Below, piece by piece: positions 52,240 to 63,774 of a stretch of DNA of 64,000 nt (the stretch's first letter is position 1; each line of letters starts with the position of its first letter). The position numbers were made by a program, and so were the translations under genes. The DNA is from Desulfuromonas soudanensis. Its GTDB lineage: Bacteria; Desulfobacterota; Desulfuromonadia; Desulfuromonadales; WTL. The notes below the pieces were generated by a model. It had not been told where the DNA came from. It worked only from the letters and a program-made list of their open reading frames with translations, and did no database searches. Where the stretch lies: positions 620,001 to 684,000 of the forward strand of contig NZ_CP010802.1 in assembly GCF_001278055.1 (NCBI RefSeq), written 5' to 3'.

Positions 52240-54996
52240 TTATTTTTCCCTTGTCTCCAGTTTATAAAAATATTCATCTGACCATATTTTTGAGCGCCAT
52301 TTATGATCTGGTATTTCACCATTTTGTTTATGTCTTAATATTATCCATTGTCCAATATTTTGTTTATGAGTATTATTTTTTTTGTTAAAAGAGTGACCAA
52401 TTTTTGTGCCGCTAGTAGGTCTTTGATTTTCGGAAAATCCATGATACCCACGTCCTATGAGATCATAAATACCAACTTGAATATTCCACGCAGATTTAAA
52501 CGTATAATTCTTAAAACCAGGAAGGTGTGAAACCTCCGATCCTCTAAATATAATAGAGGCAAAAATAGCTCCGGAAGAATTACCATGAAATTCGACTTCT
52601 GACTTTAGGTCAGATGAAAAAGTCAAAAAAAGAGATTCGCCTCGCAATTTCATGGAGTTCATGTCAATCACTGTCGTAACTTCATCCCCCACTAGGCACA
52701 ACGTAACATTCTCAACAAACTTCTCCATTTTGTCTTCAGGAAACCTCGGGTGGATCTTCTCCCAACAGATTTTCAGTTCGAACTCACTGTTGTCACCTGT
52801 AGATCTGAAGTACTCCCAAAACCCCCCATTCATAATATCGATATAGTCGCAGGCGACGGCGAAGCGGGGCCTGGCGGTGGCACAGCCGCTTTTGACGAGG
52901 GTGATTTTCTGTTCCCCGTTAAGGATGACCTTGCTCCCCGAGGGGTACTCCATCCCCTGCCCGCTCATTTCGCCGTGCAGGTTCTGCTTGGGAATGGGGC
53001 CGGCGCTGGCGGAAACGAGGGCCTTGGTCCGTCCCCGCCAGTGCGCCTGTTGAAGGTTTTCGTTTTCGGGATAATGCCCGAGGGTGGTCATGTATTTTCG
53101 GCCGATCAGGTTGTCGTCATAGTTCAGGCAGCGGTAGAGGCCGGCGCGATGGGAGTGGCCGCTGAGGGTATAGGTGAATTCATTTTGTGCCAGCCATTGG
53201 CCATAGAGGACGGGACGATTTGTCTTCACCGAGCCATGGTCGTAGCTGCTGTATTTCTCGAGAAAATCGTTGCAGTTGATTTCACCCACTTCGGTTAACG
53301 GCTTGTCCAGGTCATAGTTGATCTGGGTGAAATGACTGAAAAGAATGCGCATCGCATCGGGGTTCTTCTTGATGGATTCCCGGGCGACATGGGTCTCTTT
53401 CAGGGCAATCTGGGCATTGCCGGGACTCTCCGTTGCCCGGGGCAAGGTGCCGCCGTTGGAGAACGTCGTCAGGGACCAGTTGTTCCAAAAGTGTTCGCCG
53501 TCTCCCCAGGCGAGCCCGACCAGTTTCTGCTCGCCGTAGCTCACCACATAATCGGAAAGGGGTGTAAAAACGGTGGCGAACCAGTCGAAATTCTCTTTGG
53601 CAAAATTAAGACCTTTGAGCACCTTGTCGTAGCCCGGCCCGTAGAGCAGAATCGCCTCGTAAAAGGTCAGGTTGTGATCGAGGGGGATCCCGTCATTGGC
53701 CCTTTTCCCCAGAACCCGAGGCGAAATCCCGTACGGGTATTCATAGGCCTCATGATTTCCCGAGACGATGAAGACCGGTTTGTGGAAGGTGTTGTAGAAA
53801 TGGATCAGCAGCGAATAGACGATGAGGCCGTCGATGCCGTAGGGATACTCGGCGGCGCGGTCATGGACTGCTTTTTTGCCGTCGAGATACATTGCCTCCC
53901 AGAGGTTGCCGGTCGTCTCGATCTTGCGGCTTCGCGGATCGAAGTTGTGGGTGTGGTCGTAGAGGTCGCCGGTCATTACCAGCAGGTCGACATCCTTGTC
54001 GTTTCCGAACTGGCCCAGCAGATTGTGAAAGTTGTCGCAGTTGTTATTCACCTTGTCGCCCAGGGGGGGCGAGATCGCATCCTCGACACCGGGGATGACC
54101 GTCGCTTTGCATCCCTTGTAGGCGTGCTGTTTTGACGAGACATGGATGTCGGAGAGATGGCCGAGGTTGAGAACCTTTTTCCCCGCCGGCGGCACGTAGA
54201 TCGGGTGGCGGTTGATCAGGGGGATGGCGCTGTCCTCCTCGAAGACGACCCCCTCGACACCGACCTTGAAGGCATACCGGGGTGCGTCGGAAGGGGCGCC
54301 GTTCCCTTTGTTTTTGTATTTGTAAAAGGAGGTAAAAACGTAATTTCGCGTCAGGCGATCCTGGGTGTCGAGGACGTCCCGGCTGAGATCGCTGGCTGCA
54401 GGCCGGTCGTTGCGTCCGCTCCAGAAAGAGTCATACATCTGGCCGGGATGGATGTCTTTGAGGTTTTTCAGATCGACCTGATAGAGGGAGGTGAGCCCGG
54501 CCTCGGCGAGTTGTTTCCGGATGGCGGGGTGGGTGTTGGCAAAATGCCTGCCGTTTTTATCCTGCAACTCCGGCCCGAGCTCACCGAGACAGGTACAGCC
54601 GATGCCGGCAAAGGCCTTCTCCGGGGACGGATAGAGGAGGGTTTCCACCTTCCCCGGATCCTTCATCGCCCCGGTGGAGTCATCCCAGGGGATGACCGCG
54701 AGGCTCTGGGCGATGACCAGCTTGATGTTGTCGCCACCGACGGCTCCCCTTTTGTTTCCCCGGTCGCTGCCATTGGCGAAGGTGGCGGCAAAATTCCCGT
54801 TGGCGGCCAGAAAGAGGCTGAAACAGGCCGGGTCGTCGACCAGGAGAGGAGAGCCGAGGGACGGGTGGAGGATCACCGCCTCATAGGAGGGCTGGCGGAC
54901 TTTGAAAATCTTTTTGCTCGCCGTACTCTCCGGCGCGGCGTGCAGCGCAATGGAGAGGGTCCGGGTCTCTTTGGGGGGTGTGGGGGGGTTTTTCAT
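52240..54996 (-). CDS. Calcineurin-like metallophosphoesterase, large, with extra C-terminal domain
   Basis: This 918-residue protein has a central metallophosphoesterase domain with all metal ligands: H-L-S-D-I-H-V (about 283-285), V-M-T-G-D-L-Y-D (344), V-S-G-N-H-E (413-416), F-S-H-F (555) and L-S-G-H-S-H-R (613-616). The N-terminal 270 and C-terminal 200 residues match nothing I recognise. No signal peptide is visible, so a cytoplasmic site is likely. Substrate could be a nucleotide, phosphoprotein or phosphodiester. Base composition drops sharply near 52850, so the C-terminal part looks acquired or replaced. The ATG at 54996 lacks a good Shine-Dalgarno but overlaps the stop of a 73-codon frame. 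Confidence 0.88.
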   Translation of the reverse strand: MKNPPTPPKETRTLSIALHAAPESTASKKIFKVRQPSYEAVILHPSLGSPLLVDDPACFSLFLAANGNFAATFANGSDRGNKRGAVGGDNIKLVIAQSLAVIPWDDSTGAMKDPGKVETLLYPSPEKAFAGIGCTCLGELGPELQDKNGRHFANTHPAIRKQLAEAGLTSLYQVDLKNLKDIHPGQMYDSFWSGRNDRPAASDLSRDVLDTQDRLTRNYVFTSFYKYKNKGNGAPSDAPRYAFKVGVEGVVFEEDSAIPLINRHPIYVPPAGKKVLNLGHLSDIHVSSKQHAYKGCKATVIPGVEDAISPPLGDKVNNNCDNFHNLLGQFGNDKDVDLLVMTGDLYDHTHNFDPRSRKIETTGNLWEAMYLDGKKAVHDRAAEYPYGIDGLIVYSLLIHFYNTFHKPVFIVSGNHEAYEYPYGISPRVLGKRANDGIPLDHNLTFYEAILLYGPGYDKVLKGLNFAKENFDWFATVFTPLSDYVVSYGEQKLVGLAWGDGEHFWNNWSLTTFSNGGTLPRATESPGNAQIALKETHVARESIKKNPDAMRILFSHFTQINYDLDKPLTEVGEINCNDFLEKYSSYDHGSVKTNRPVLYGQWLAQNEFTYTLSGHSHRAGLYRCLNYDDNLIGRKYMTTLGHYPENENLQQAHWRGRTKALVSASAGPIPKQNLHGEMSGQGMEYPSGSKVILNGEQKITLVKSGCATARPRFAVACDYIDIMNGGFWEYFRSTGDNSEFELKICWEKIHPRFPEDKMEKFVENVTLCLVGDEVTTVIDMNSMKLRGESLFLTFSSDLKSEVEFHGNSSGAIFASIIFRGSEVSHLPGFKNYTFKSAWNIQVGIYDLIGRGYHGFSENQRPTSGTKIGHSFNKKNNTHKQNIGQWIILRHKQNGEIPDHKWRSKIWSDEYFYKLETREK

Positions 54997-55217
54997 CAAA
55001 CGTCTGCTTTCTCTTTGTCCATGACCATTTTGAGGGGGGGATACTCATGGTCAACTTCGTGCCCAAGGGCAATTGCGGGGAAGGTCGGAGGAAAGGTCGT
55101 CCCCGTAGAGGGTAAGGGGCGGGCTGGCCAAAGAGCCAAACGATAGAGCGGGGTAAACCCGGAGCCGAGCGGTGGGGAAAACAGAATGCCTCCCAAAAAA
55201 AGATAGAAGTTTTCCAT
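54996..55217 (-). CDS. Possible 73-residue upstream ORF coupled to the metallophosphoesterase
   Basis: The frame begins M-E-N-F-Y-L-F-L-G-G-I-L-F with a hydrophobic N-terminus, is Pro-rich in the middle and ends K-E-K-A-D-V. Its TGA shares one base with the ATG of the metallophosphoesterase (TGATG), a layout typical of re-initiation. A good promoter lies at 55230-55258, which leaves a leader of only about 6 nt and no Shine-Dalgarno, so translation would be nearly leaderless. No family recognised; it may equally be untranslated leader. Confidence 0.35.
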   Translation of the reverse strand: MENFYLFLGGILFSPPLGSGFTPLYRLALWPARPLPSTGTTFPPTFPAIALGHEVDHEYPPLKMVMDKEKADV

Positions 55218-55229
55218 TAAAATTTTTTG

Positions 55230-55258
55230 TTTATCGCTAAATTTTTCCGGATTGTCAA
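55230..55258 (-). promoter_or_regulatory. Sigma-70-type promoter of the metallophosphoesterase unit
   Basis: On the minus strand TTGACA (55258-55253), exactly 17 nt, then GATAAA (55235-55230), in an AT-rich block. Transcription would start near 55223, about 225 nt before the metallophosphoesterase ATG. Confidence 0.65.
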
Positions 55259-55580
55259 GTGGCGATTGGCAGACTGGAGCAGAAAGTCAGAGACGTTCAA
55301 TGGGAAGGGTCTGGAATATCCTCTACTTCGTCCCCTGAAAATGCCTTTCGAAAGCCTCAAGACGACTTTTCCCCTCAGTAAATAACGAAGCCCCGCTCCC
55401 GGTGAAATACCGGGAACGGGGCTTTTAACTTCTGATAGGTTCCTCTGCGTTTAACAGGTTAGCCAAACGCATCGGCCTGAGAGCGGCGGTTTTTCTTTGT
55501 CCGCGAATCTGGCCAATCGGATGGGGTAAAGGAACGGTCGTCGTCCCGGCCGGAAGGGAAACCTCTGGCAGAACGGTCCG
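55259..55580. other. Gene-free stretch after glnE, with structured sequence
   Basis: Apart from the terminator at 55388-55426 no gene is visible. Between that terminator and the glnE stop, the minus-strand RNA can form GCGG...CCGC (about 55482-55500) and GCGTTT...AAACGC (about 55447-55470) hairpins. It might be a small RNA processed from the glnE 3' end. No known riboswitch core was found. Confidence 0.3.
55388..55426. terminator. Rho-independent terminator downstream of glnE
   Basis: A 16-position stem AAGCCCCG-C-TCCCGGT / ACCGGGA-A-CGGGGCTT with one internal C-A mismatch and loop GAAAT. It is flanked by TTTT on plus and by TTCGTTATTT on minus, so it ends the gatCAB-mtnA-glnE unit. Confidence 0.85.
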
Positions 55581-58500
55581 CTACGCCTCCGCGGGGGGTG
55601 TTCCGGCGCTCTCCGGGCCGAGGAAGCGGTCGAAGACGGCGCGGATCTTCTCCGTTGCCCGGCGGTAGTCCTCCATCAATACCTCGTCGGGGCGGCGCGG
55701 GCGGTCGGGATAGCCGAGGCGCTTGGCCAGCTTGACCAGGTAGCCGCGTTCGCCCGAGAGGTCGTTGATCGACTGGTCGTGCACCAGGCGCAGGCGGTTT
55801 TCCAGACGGCGGAGAAACTTGTATCCGACGACCAGTGCGGTGTGATCAGCCGGGGAGAGAAGGCCTTCCTCCTCCAGGGCCTGCAGGGTGTGCAGGGTGT
55901 TGGTCTGCCGCAGGGGCGGGCGGTCGCCGCCGTACTTGAGTTGCAGGAACTGGGCGAGAAATTCCACGTCGACCATGCCGCCGCGGCCGGTCTTGATGTT
56001 GAAGTGGTCGTCCCCTTCGCGGGCGATTTCCGTCTCCATCCGGGCCCGCAGGCGGAAAATCTCCTCGCGGAGATTGTCCGGGACGGGGCGCTCGTAGACG
56101 ATTTTTTGCGTCAGGGTCTCGATGCGCCGGGCCAGCGCTTCGGGGCCGGTGACCACCCGCGCCTTGGTCAGGGCCTGGCGCTCCCAGGCCTGGGCCGAGG
56201 ACTCGTGGTAGCGCTCGTAGGCCGACAGGGTCGTCACCAGCGGTCCCTGGTTCCCCGAGGGGCGCAACCGGGTGTCGATCTGATAGACGGTCCCCTCGCG
56301 GGTGACCAGGGTGAGGACCGAGATGATGCGCTGCGCCAGGCGCGAGAAGTATTCCTGATTGCTCTGCCCGCGGAAACGGCCGGAATCGGTCCCTTCGGCC
56401 GAACGGGTTTCGCCGTCCCCTTCGTAGATGAAGATGATGTCGAGGTCCGAATGGTAGTTGAGCTCCCTCCCCCCCAGCTTCCCCATGCCGACGATGGCGA
56501 AGGCGGCCTCGTGCTCCCGGCCTTCCTCATCCTTGCAGAAAGGGAGGCCGAAGCGCGGCAGAAGTTCCTCCCGGGCGATCTCCACCGCCGACTGCAGGCA
56601 GACGTCGGCCAGGCAGGAGAGCTGGGCCGTCCCCGCCCCCTGGGGGGTGTGACCGTGGATGTCGTTGAGGGCGATGCGCAGAAACTCCTCGTTGCGGAAG
56701 CGTCGCAGTACGTCGAGCTTTTCCTCGTAGTCGGCCGCCTCCGCCAGATAGGCGCGCAGTTCCCTTTCCAGCGTCTCTTTTTCCTTGTAAGCCACGGCAT
56801 AGGAGCGGGAGACCAGGGCGTCGAGGATCTCGGGGTGCTGGATGAAGATCCTTGAGAGGAACTGGCTGGTGCCGAAGAGGGTGATGAGAAGTTTGATGAT
56901 TTCGCGGTTTTCGGCGAGGAGGGCGTAGAAGGTTGCCCGGGCCCGCAGGACGCCGAGAAAACGCTCGAGGTTGCGCAGCGCCATGTCCGGCTCGGGGGAA
57001 TCGACGACCTCCTGCAGGAGGAGGGGAGCGATGCGCTCCAGATGGCGCCGGGCCCGTTCGGTGAGCCGGGCGTGCGGGGGGCCGTCGCGCAGCACCAGTA
57101 GGCTCTCGAAGGCGCCGTCGGGATCCTTGAACCCCTTCTCTTCGAGGATGTCCTTGACCAGGTCCGAATTTGCCGCCGGGTCGAAAAGAAAGGAGATCTC
57201 CGGACGGACCTCTTCGCGGATCTCCTCCTCGGCGGTATAGAAGAGGTCGCGGTAGATCGCCTCGACCCTGTTCCGGTGGTTCTGCAGCGCCTGGTGAAAG
57301 GGGAGTGCCTCGGCGAACCCCGACCGTCGGGCCAGAGCCCGAACCTCGCCGGGGTGGGTGGGGAGGTTGTGGGTCTGGCGCTCCTGGACCACCTGGATGC
57401 GGTGTTCGACGGTGCGCAAGAAGATGTAGGCGTCGCGCAGCGTGCGGTGGTCCTCGGTCTTGATATGTCCCTCGGCAAGGAGGGCATCGAGGGCCTTCAG
57501 GGAGTTTTTCACCCGCAGCCGCGGGTTCTTGCCGGCGTAGATCAGCTGCAGCGCCTGGATGAAGAATTCGATTTCCCGGATCCCGCCGCGGCCGAGTTTG
57601 AGATTGAGCTCCCCCTCGCGGTCGCGGGTCAGGCTGCGGTCGATCTTCTGTTTCATCACCTTGATGTCCTCGACCATGGCGTAGTCGAGGAACTTGCGGT
57701 AGACGAAGGGTTCGAGGTTTTTGAGCAGTCTCTCCCCGAGGGGGATCGAGCCGGCGACGGGGCGGGCCTTGATCATCGCCGCCCGCTCCCAGCTCTGTCC
57801 CCAGCTTTCGTAGTAGACCTCGCCGCTGCGCAGGGAATTGGCCATGTCGCCGCTGTTCCCCTCGGGGCGCAGCCGTAAATCGACGCGAAAGACGAAGCCG
57901 TCTTCGGTGACCTGGCCGATGGCCTTGGTGATCAGCTCGCCGAGCTTGCAGTAGTACTGGTGGAGGTGGAGGGCGTTCTTTCGGCCCCGGACGGGGTCGG
58001 CGACACCTTCGGTCTCCCCCTTTTCCGAGGAGTAGAAGTAGATCAGATCGATGTCGGAGGAGAAGTTGAGTTCGCGGCCGCCGAATTTCCCCATGCCGAG
58101 GATGGTGAATTCCGGCTCGTCGCCGAGGGCGCCGTCGGCGGTGCGGAGGCGCGGTGTGCCGTACTCGGCGCGCAGCAGCGTTTCGCAGATCTCGAAGGCG
58201 CGCTGCAGGGTGGCGGCGGCCAGGGCCGAGAGCTCGGCGGTGACCTCGACCAGATCGGCCATCCGGCAGAGGTCGCGGCTGCCGATGCGGAGGATTTCCC
58301 GGGACTTGTAGAGACGCACCCCCTTCTGCAGTTCGGCAAAAGTGGAGCCGTCGGGGATCCTTCGGCGCAGCTCGTCGAGCATCACCCCTTCCGGTTTGGC
58401 TCGCTCGAATTCGCCGGCGGAAAAGAGGTCATGAAAGAAGGCGCTACGGCGGCAGAGGATCCCGGTGAGAAAGAGGGAGGCGCCGAGGACGGTGAGGAGG

Positions 58501-58793
58501 CGTTGTCGTTCCCCGGGGGTCCGGAGCACCGCCGCCAGTTCGTTCTCGGAGACGGTCGCCAGGAGGCGCTCCAGGCCGTTGAGGGCCTGGTCGGGATCGG
58601 CGGAAGACAGGGCGTCTTCGACGATCTCCGGGAGGAGCGCCGCCAGAGCCGGGCGCTCGGAGATGAGAAGGAGATTGTCCGCGGTTTTCCCTCCCTCGGC
58701 AAAGCCGAGTTCGGCCGCCAGGCGAAGGAGTCCCGGTTTGTCCTTGGCCCGGCAGACGTCGACCAGACGTGCGGCGGGAGTACCGCTGCTCAT
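55581..58793 (-). CDS. glnE: Bifunctional glutamine synthetase adenylyltransferase/deadenylase GlnE
   Basis: This 1070-residue enzyme adds AMP to and removes it from glutamine synthetase under control of PII and glutamine. It has two nucleotidyltransferase domains, each with its G-x(4)-G-G-R-E-L-N-x-x-S-D-x-D motif: G-M-G-K-F-G-G-R-E-L-N-F-S-S-D-I-D (deadenylase, about 235) and G-M-G-K-L-G-G-R-E-L-N-Y-H-S-D-L-D (adenylylase, about 775). Helical regulatory domains surround them. It is longer than the E. coli enzyme (946) but both active sites are whole. It starts 3 nt after mtnA. Confidence 0.97.
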   Translation of the reverse strand: MSSGTPAARLVDVCRAKDKPGLLRLAAELGFAEGGKTADNLLLISERPALAALLPEIVEDALSSADPDQALNGLERLLATVSENELAAVLRTPGERQRLLTVLGASLFLTGILCRRSAFFHDLFSAGEFERAKPEGVMLDELRRRIPDGSTFAELQKGVRLYKSREILRIGSRDLCRMADLVEVTAELSALAAATLQRAFEICETLLRAEYGTPRLRTADGALGDEPEFTILGMGKFGGRELNFSSDIDLIYFYSSEKGETEGVADPVRGRKNALHLHQYYCKLGELITKAIGQVTEDGFVFRVDLRLRPEGNSGDMANSLRSGEVYYESWGQSWERAAMIKARPVAGSIPLGERLLKNLEPFVYRKFLDYAMVEDIKVMKQKIDRSLTRDREGELNLKLGRGGIREIEFFIQALQLIYAGKNPRLRVKNSLKALDALLAEGHIKTEDHRTLRDAYIFLRTVEHRIQVVQERQTHNLPTHPGEVRALARRSGFAEALPFHQALQNHRNRVEAIYRDLFYTAEEEIREEVRPEISFLFDPAANSDLVKDILEEKGFKDPDGAFESLLVLRDGPPHARLTERARRHLERIAPLLLQEVVDSPEPDMALRNLERFLGVLRARATFYALLAENREIIKLLITLFGTSQFLSRIFIQHPEILDALVSRSYAVAYKEKETLERELRAYLAEAADYEEKLDVLRRFRNEEFLRIALNDIHGHTPQGAGTAQLSCLADVCLQSAVEIAREELLPRFGLPFCKDEEGREHEAAFAIVGMGKLGGRELNYHSDLDIIFIYEGDGETRSAEGTDSGRFRGQSNQEYFSRLAQRIISVLTLVTREGTVYQIDTRLRPSGNQGPLVTTLSAYERYHESSAQAWERQALTKARVVTGPEALARRIETLTQKIVYERPVPDNLREEIFRLRARMETEIAREGDDHFNIKTGRGGMVDVEFLAQFLQLKYGGDRPPLRQTNTLHTLQALEEEGLLSPADHTALVVGYKFLRRLENRLRLVHDQSINDLSGERGYLVKLAKRLGYPDRPRRPDEVLMEDYRRATEKIRAVFDRFLGPESAGTPPAEA

Positions 58794-58796
58794 CGC

Positions 58797-59843
<1,047 letters not shown>

Positions 59844-59923
59844 GGTTGACTCCGGCATGTGACGGGAAAACAGTGACGGGTGACGGGCTACGGATGACAG
59901 GTTGGCATTCGATGTCCCGGTGA

Positions 59924-60259
59924 TCATTCGGTTGAATTGGTCGGTCGGGGATAAAAGAGGCGTCCTTCCGAAGTAATCTTTTCCTTCAGTCGGTTCTGCG
60001 TCAGTCGGTCCCAGTGCAATAAATCCACCTTGAAAACCAGAGGGAGTGCGTCGATCTCGTTCCAGAGTCGGGAAAACTCACTCTCCTTCATCGTCGGCGC
60101 GAGGACGGCGAGGTCGAAGTCGGATTCCGGTTTGTCGGTCCCCTTGGCCCGCGAACCGAAGATCAGGACCCGATCGACCTGAGGATAGCGGGAAAAAATC
60201 CGCTCGAATTCGTCATAGTGGCGCTCGGCCAGGCCGAAAATCAACCGTTTGTTTGCCAT
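59924..60259 (-). CDS. MntA-type nucleotidyltransferase antitoxin
   Basis: This 111-residue minimal nucleotidyltransferase has the motif G35-S-x(10)-D47-F-D49 with both metal Asp present (F-G-S-R-A-K-G-T-D then S-D-F-D-L-A-V). In HepT-MntA systems this enzyme adds AMP to a Tyr of the HEPN toxin and silences it. Its start overlaps the end of the HEPN gene by 19 nt, so the two are coupled. It should not be confused with the unrelated mtnA next door. Confidence 0.9.
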   Translation of the reverse strand: MANKRLIFGLAERHYDEFERIFSRYPQVDRVLIFGSRAKGTDKPESDFDLAVLAPTMKESEFSRLWNEIDALPLVFKVDLLHWDRLTQNRLKEKITSEGRLFYPRPTNSTE

Positions 60260-60639
60260 GTCCTGCTCTTTTCCGCCAGAAGCTGAAAGAGATGGAGCGC
60301 CTGGCCGACGATAAAAGCGTAGACATCCTCAGCCAGTTGCTCATGGTAGGTGTGGCTGGTGAGATTGCGCATCTTCTGCATGTCGCTCCAGAGATTGCCG
60401 TCCTCGATCAATCCCGCCTGCAACGCCTCCTGCAGCGTTTCGCGAGGGGTCCTGACGATCAGCCCCTCCGCCTCAAGCTGGAGTTTCAGCATCTTCCAGG
60501 CCAGCTCATGGGTGAACTCAAAGCGTTGAATCACCGAATTCCGGATGAACTCATTCTTGGGCTGCGCCACGGCTTTCTCGAGCTGCTTCAGGGCCTTGAG
60601 ATAATCGTCGATCCGTTCTGCCAGGCTTTCTGCTTCCAT
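60241..60639 (-). CDS. HepT-type HEPN toxin (HI0074 family)
   Basis: This 132-residue helical protein matches the HI0074/HEPN family. The toxin motif RX4HXY is intact as R91-N-L-T-S-H96-T-Y98: Arg and His for RNA cleavage, and Tyr as the AMP acceptor. It is an RNase in studied members (some cut tRNA or mRNA). It precedes the MntA gene, the standard order, and starts 40 nt after gatB. The pair appears inserted between housekeeping genes of one transcription unit. Confidence 0.9.
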   Translation of the reverse strand: MEAESLAERIDDYLKALKQLEKAVAQPKNEFIRNSVIQRFEFTHELAWKMLKLQLEAEGLIVRTPRETLQEALQAGLIEDGNLWSDMQKMRNLTSHTYHEQLAEDVYAFIVGQALHLFQLLAEKSRTWQTNG

Positions 60640-60679
60640 GGGAGTTCCTGTCTGCGGTGAGAAGGGCGCAACGCTTTTT

Positions 60680-62125
<1,446 letters not shown>

Positions 62126-62140
62126 AAGAAAATCCTTTTC

Positions 62141-62258
62141 AACGCGGAGGCGCCGAGACGCTGAGAAAATCAGGGGACAAAAGGAATGATTGTATGTTTT
62201 TCCCGATCGAGTTTTGATTTTCTTCGCGTTTTCTGCGCCTTTGCGTCTCTGCGTTAAA
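62141..62258. repeat. Dispersed repeat, inverted pair between gatA and gatB
   Basis: 62141-62169 (AACGCGGAGGCGCCGAGACG and onward) and 62222-62258 (ends TGCGTCTCTGCGTTAAATA) are opposite-sense copies of the intergenic repeat, about 50 nt apart. The transcript could fold into a long imperfect hairpin inside the gat operon. Confidence 0.65.
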
Positions 62259-62265
62259 TATATCT

Positions 62266-63723
62266 TTAAAAATGGGGGCTTTCTTTGTGCCACTCCGTCG
62301 CCTGCTCAAAGGCCCAGGCCGCCCGCAGGATCGTCGCTTCGTCGAAGGGTTTGCCGATCAGCTGCAGGCCGATGGGGAGCCCTTCGGCGGTGAATCCGCA
62401 GGGGAGGGAGAGGGCGCAGGTTCCGGCGAGGTTGACGGGGATGGTGAAGATGTCCGAGAGGTACATCTGCAACGGGTCGGCCGTCTTCTCGCCGATGGGG
62501 AAAGCCGCCGTCGGCGCCACCGGGGTCAGGAGGAGATCGACCTGGGCGAAGGCGTCGAGGAAGTCCTGGCGGATCAGGGTCCGCACCTTCTGCGCCTTGA
62601 GGTAGTAGGCGTCGTAGTAGCCGGAAGAGAGGGCGTAGGTGCCGAGCATGATGCGGCGCTTGACCTCGGCGCCGAAGCCTTCAGCGCGGCTGCGGCTGTA
62701 CAGGTCGGAAAGTCCCCTGGCGCTCTCGGTCCGCACGCCGTAGCGCACCCCGTCGTAGCGGGCGAGGTTGCTCGAGGCCTCGGCGGTGGCGACCAGGTAG
62801 TAGCAGGCCAGGGCGTAGTCGGTGTGGGGGAGGGAGACCTCGACAATCTCGGCGCCGAGATTCCGGCAGACGGCGATGGCGGTCTCGACGGCCTTTTTCA
62901 CCTCCGGGTCGAGCCCTTCGATGAAGTATTCCTTCGGCAGGCCGATTTTGAGTCCGGCGATGCCGTCCTTCAGGGTGGCGCGGTAGTCGGGGACCGGGAG
63001 GTCGACGGAGGTCGAGTCGGCGCCGTCGAAACCGGCGACGGCCTGGAGCATGATGGCGCAGTCCTCCACGTCGCGGGTCAGGGGGCCGACCTGGTCGAGG
63101 GAGGAGGCGTAGGCGATGACTCCGTAGCGGGAGACCCGGCCGTAGGTCGGCTTGAGGCCGACGACGCCGCAGTGGGAGGCGGGCTGGCGGATCGAGCCGC
63201 CGGTGTCGGTGCCGAGGGTCGCCACCGCCTGGCCGGCGGCGACCGCCGCGGCGCTGCCGCCGGAGGAGCCGCCGGGAACGGTCCCCAGGTTCCAGGGATT
63301 CTTCACCGGCCCGTAGGCGCTGTTCTCGTTGGAGCTCCCCATGGCGAACTCATCCATGTTGAGCTTGCCGAGGATCACCGCCCCCCGTTCCTTGAGGCGG
63401 GCGACGGCGGTGCCGTCGTAGGGGGCGACAAAGTTGTCGAGAATCTTCGAGGCGCAGGTGGTGCGCACCCCCTCGGTGAGAAAGATGTCCTTGAGGGCGA
63501 TGGGGATGCCGGTGAGGAGATCGGCGCGCCCTTCGGCGATGCGGGCGTCGGCGGCCGCCGCGGCCGCCAAAGCCTCTTCGGGGCAGAGGGTGATGTAGGC
63601 GTTGATCGCCCCGTCGGTCGCCTTGATCCGCTCAAGATGGGCCCGGGTCAGCTCGACGGAGGTCACCTCGCCGGCGCGCAGCCGGTCGTGCAGTTCGTGG
63701 ATGGTCCGATCCGTAAAATTCAT
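62266..63723 (-). CDS. gatA: Asp-tRNA(Asn)/Glu-tRNA(Gln) amidotransferase subunit A
   Basis: This 485-residue amidase has the Lys-Ser-Ser triad in [17 protein letters not shown] and [11 protein letters not shown]. It releases ammonia from glutamine for amidation of mischarged tRNA. Full length and typical. It follows gatC by 51 nt. Confidence 0.98.
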   Translation of the reverse strand: MNFTDRTIHELHDRLRAGEVTSVELTRAHLERIKATDGAINAYITLCPEEALAAAAAADARIAEGRADLLTGIPIALKDIFLTEGVRTTCASKILDNFVAPYDGTAVARLKERGAVILGKLNMDEFAMGSSNENSAYGPVKNPWNLGTVPGGSSGGSAAAVAAGQAVATLGTDTGGSIRQPASHCGVVGLKPTYGRVSRYGVIAYASSLDQVGPLTRDVEDCAIMLQAVAGFDGADSTSVDLPVPDYRATLKDGIAGLKIGLPKEYFIEGLDPEVKKAVETAIAVCRNLGAEIVEVSLPHTDYALACYYLVATAEASSNLARYDGVRYGVRTESARGLSDLYSRSRAEGFGAEVKRRIMLGTYALSSGYYDAYYLKAQKVRTLIRQDFLDAFAQVDLLLTPVAPTAAFPIGEKTADPLQMYLSDIFTIPVNLAGTCALSLPCGFTAEGLPIGLQLIGKPFDEATILRAAWAFEQATEWHKESPHF

Positions 63724-63774
63724 GGTGTCTCCAGAAAAAACGAATACCTGATCAATTCAAGGGCAGGAAGGCGG

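Noticed and set aside
55427-55580. c-di-GMP (GEMM) or other riboswitch
   Set aside because: The conserved GEMM core segments are absent and the sequence lies downstream, not upstream, of a gene start with its own promoter.
62126-62293. N-terminal extension of gatB by 56 residues
   Set aside because: The extension is translated dispersed repeat; the ATG at 62125 has a good Shine-Dalgarno and matches the family start.
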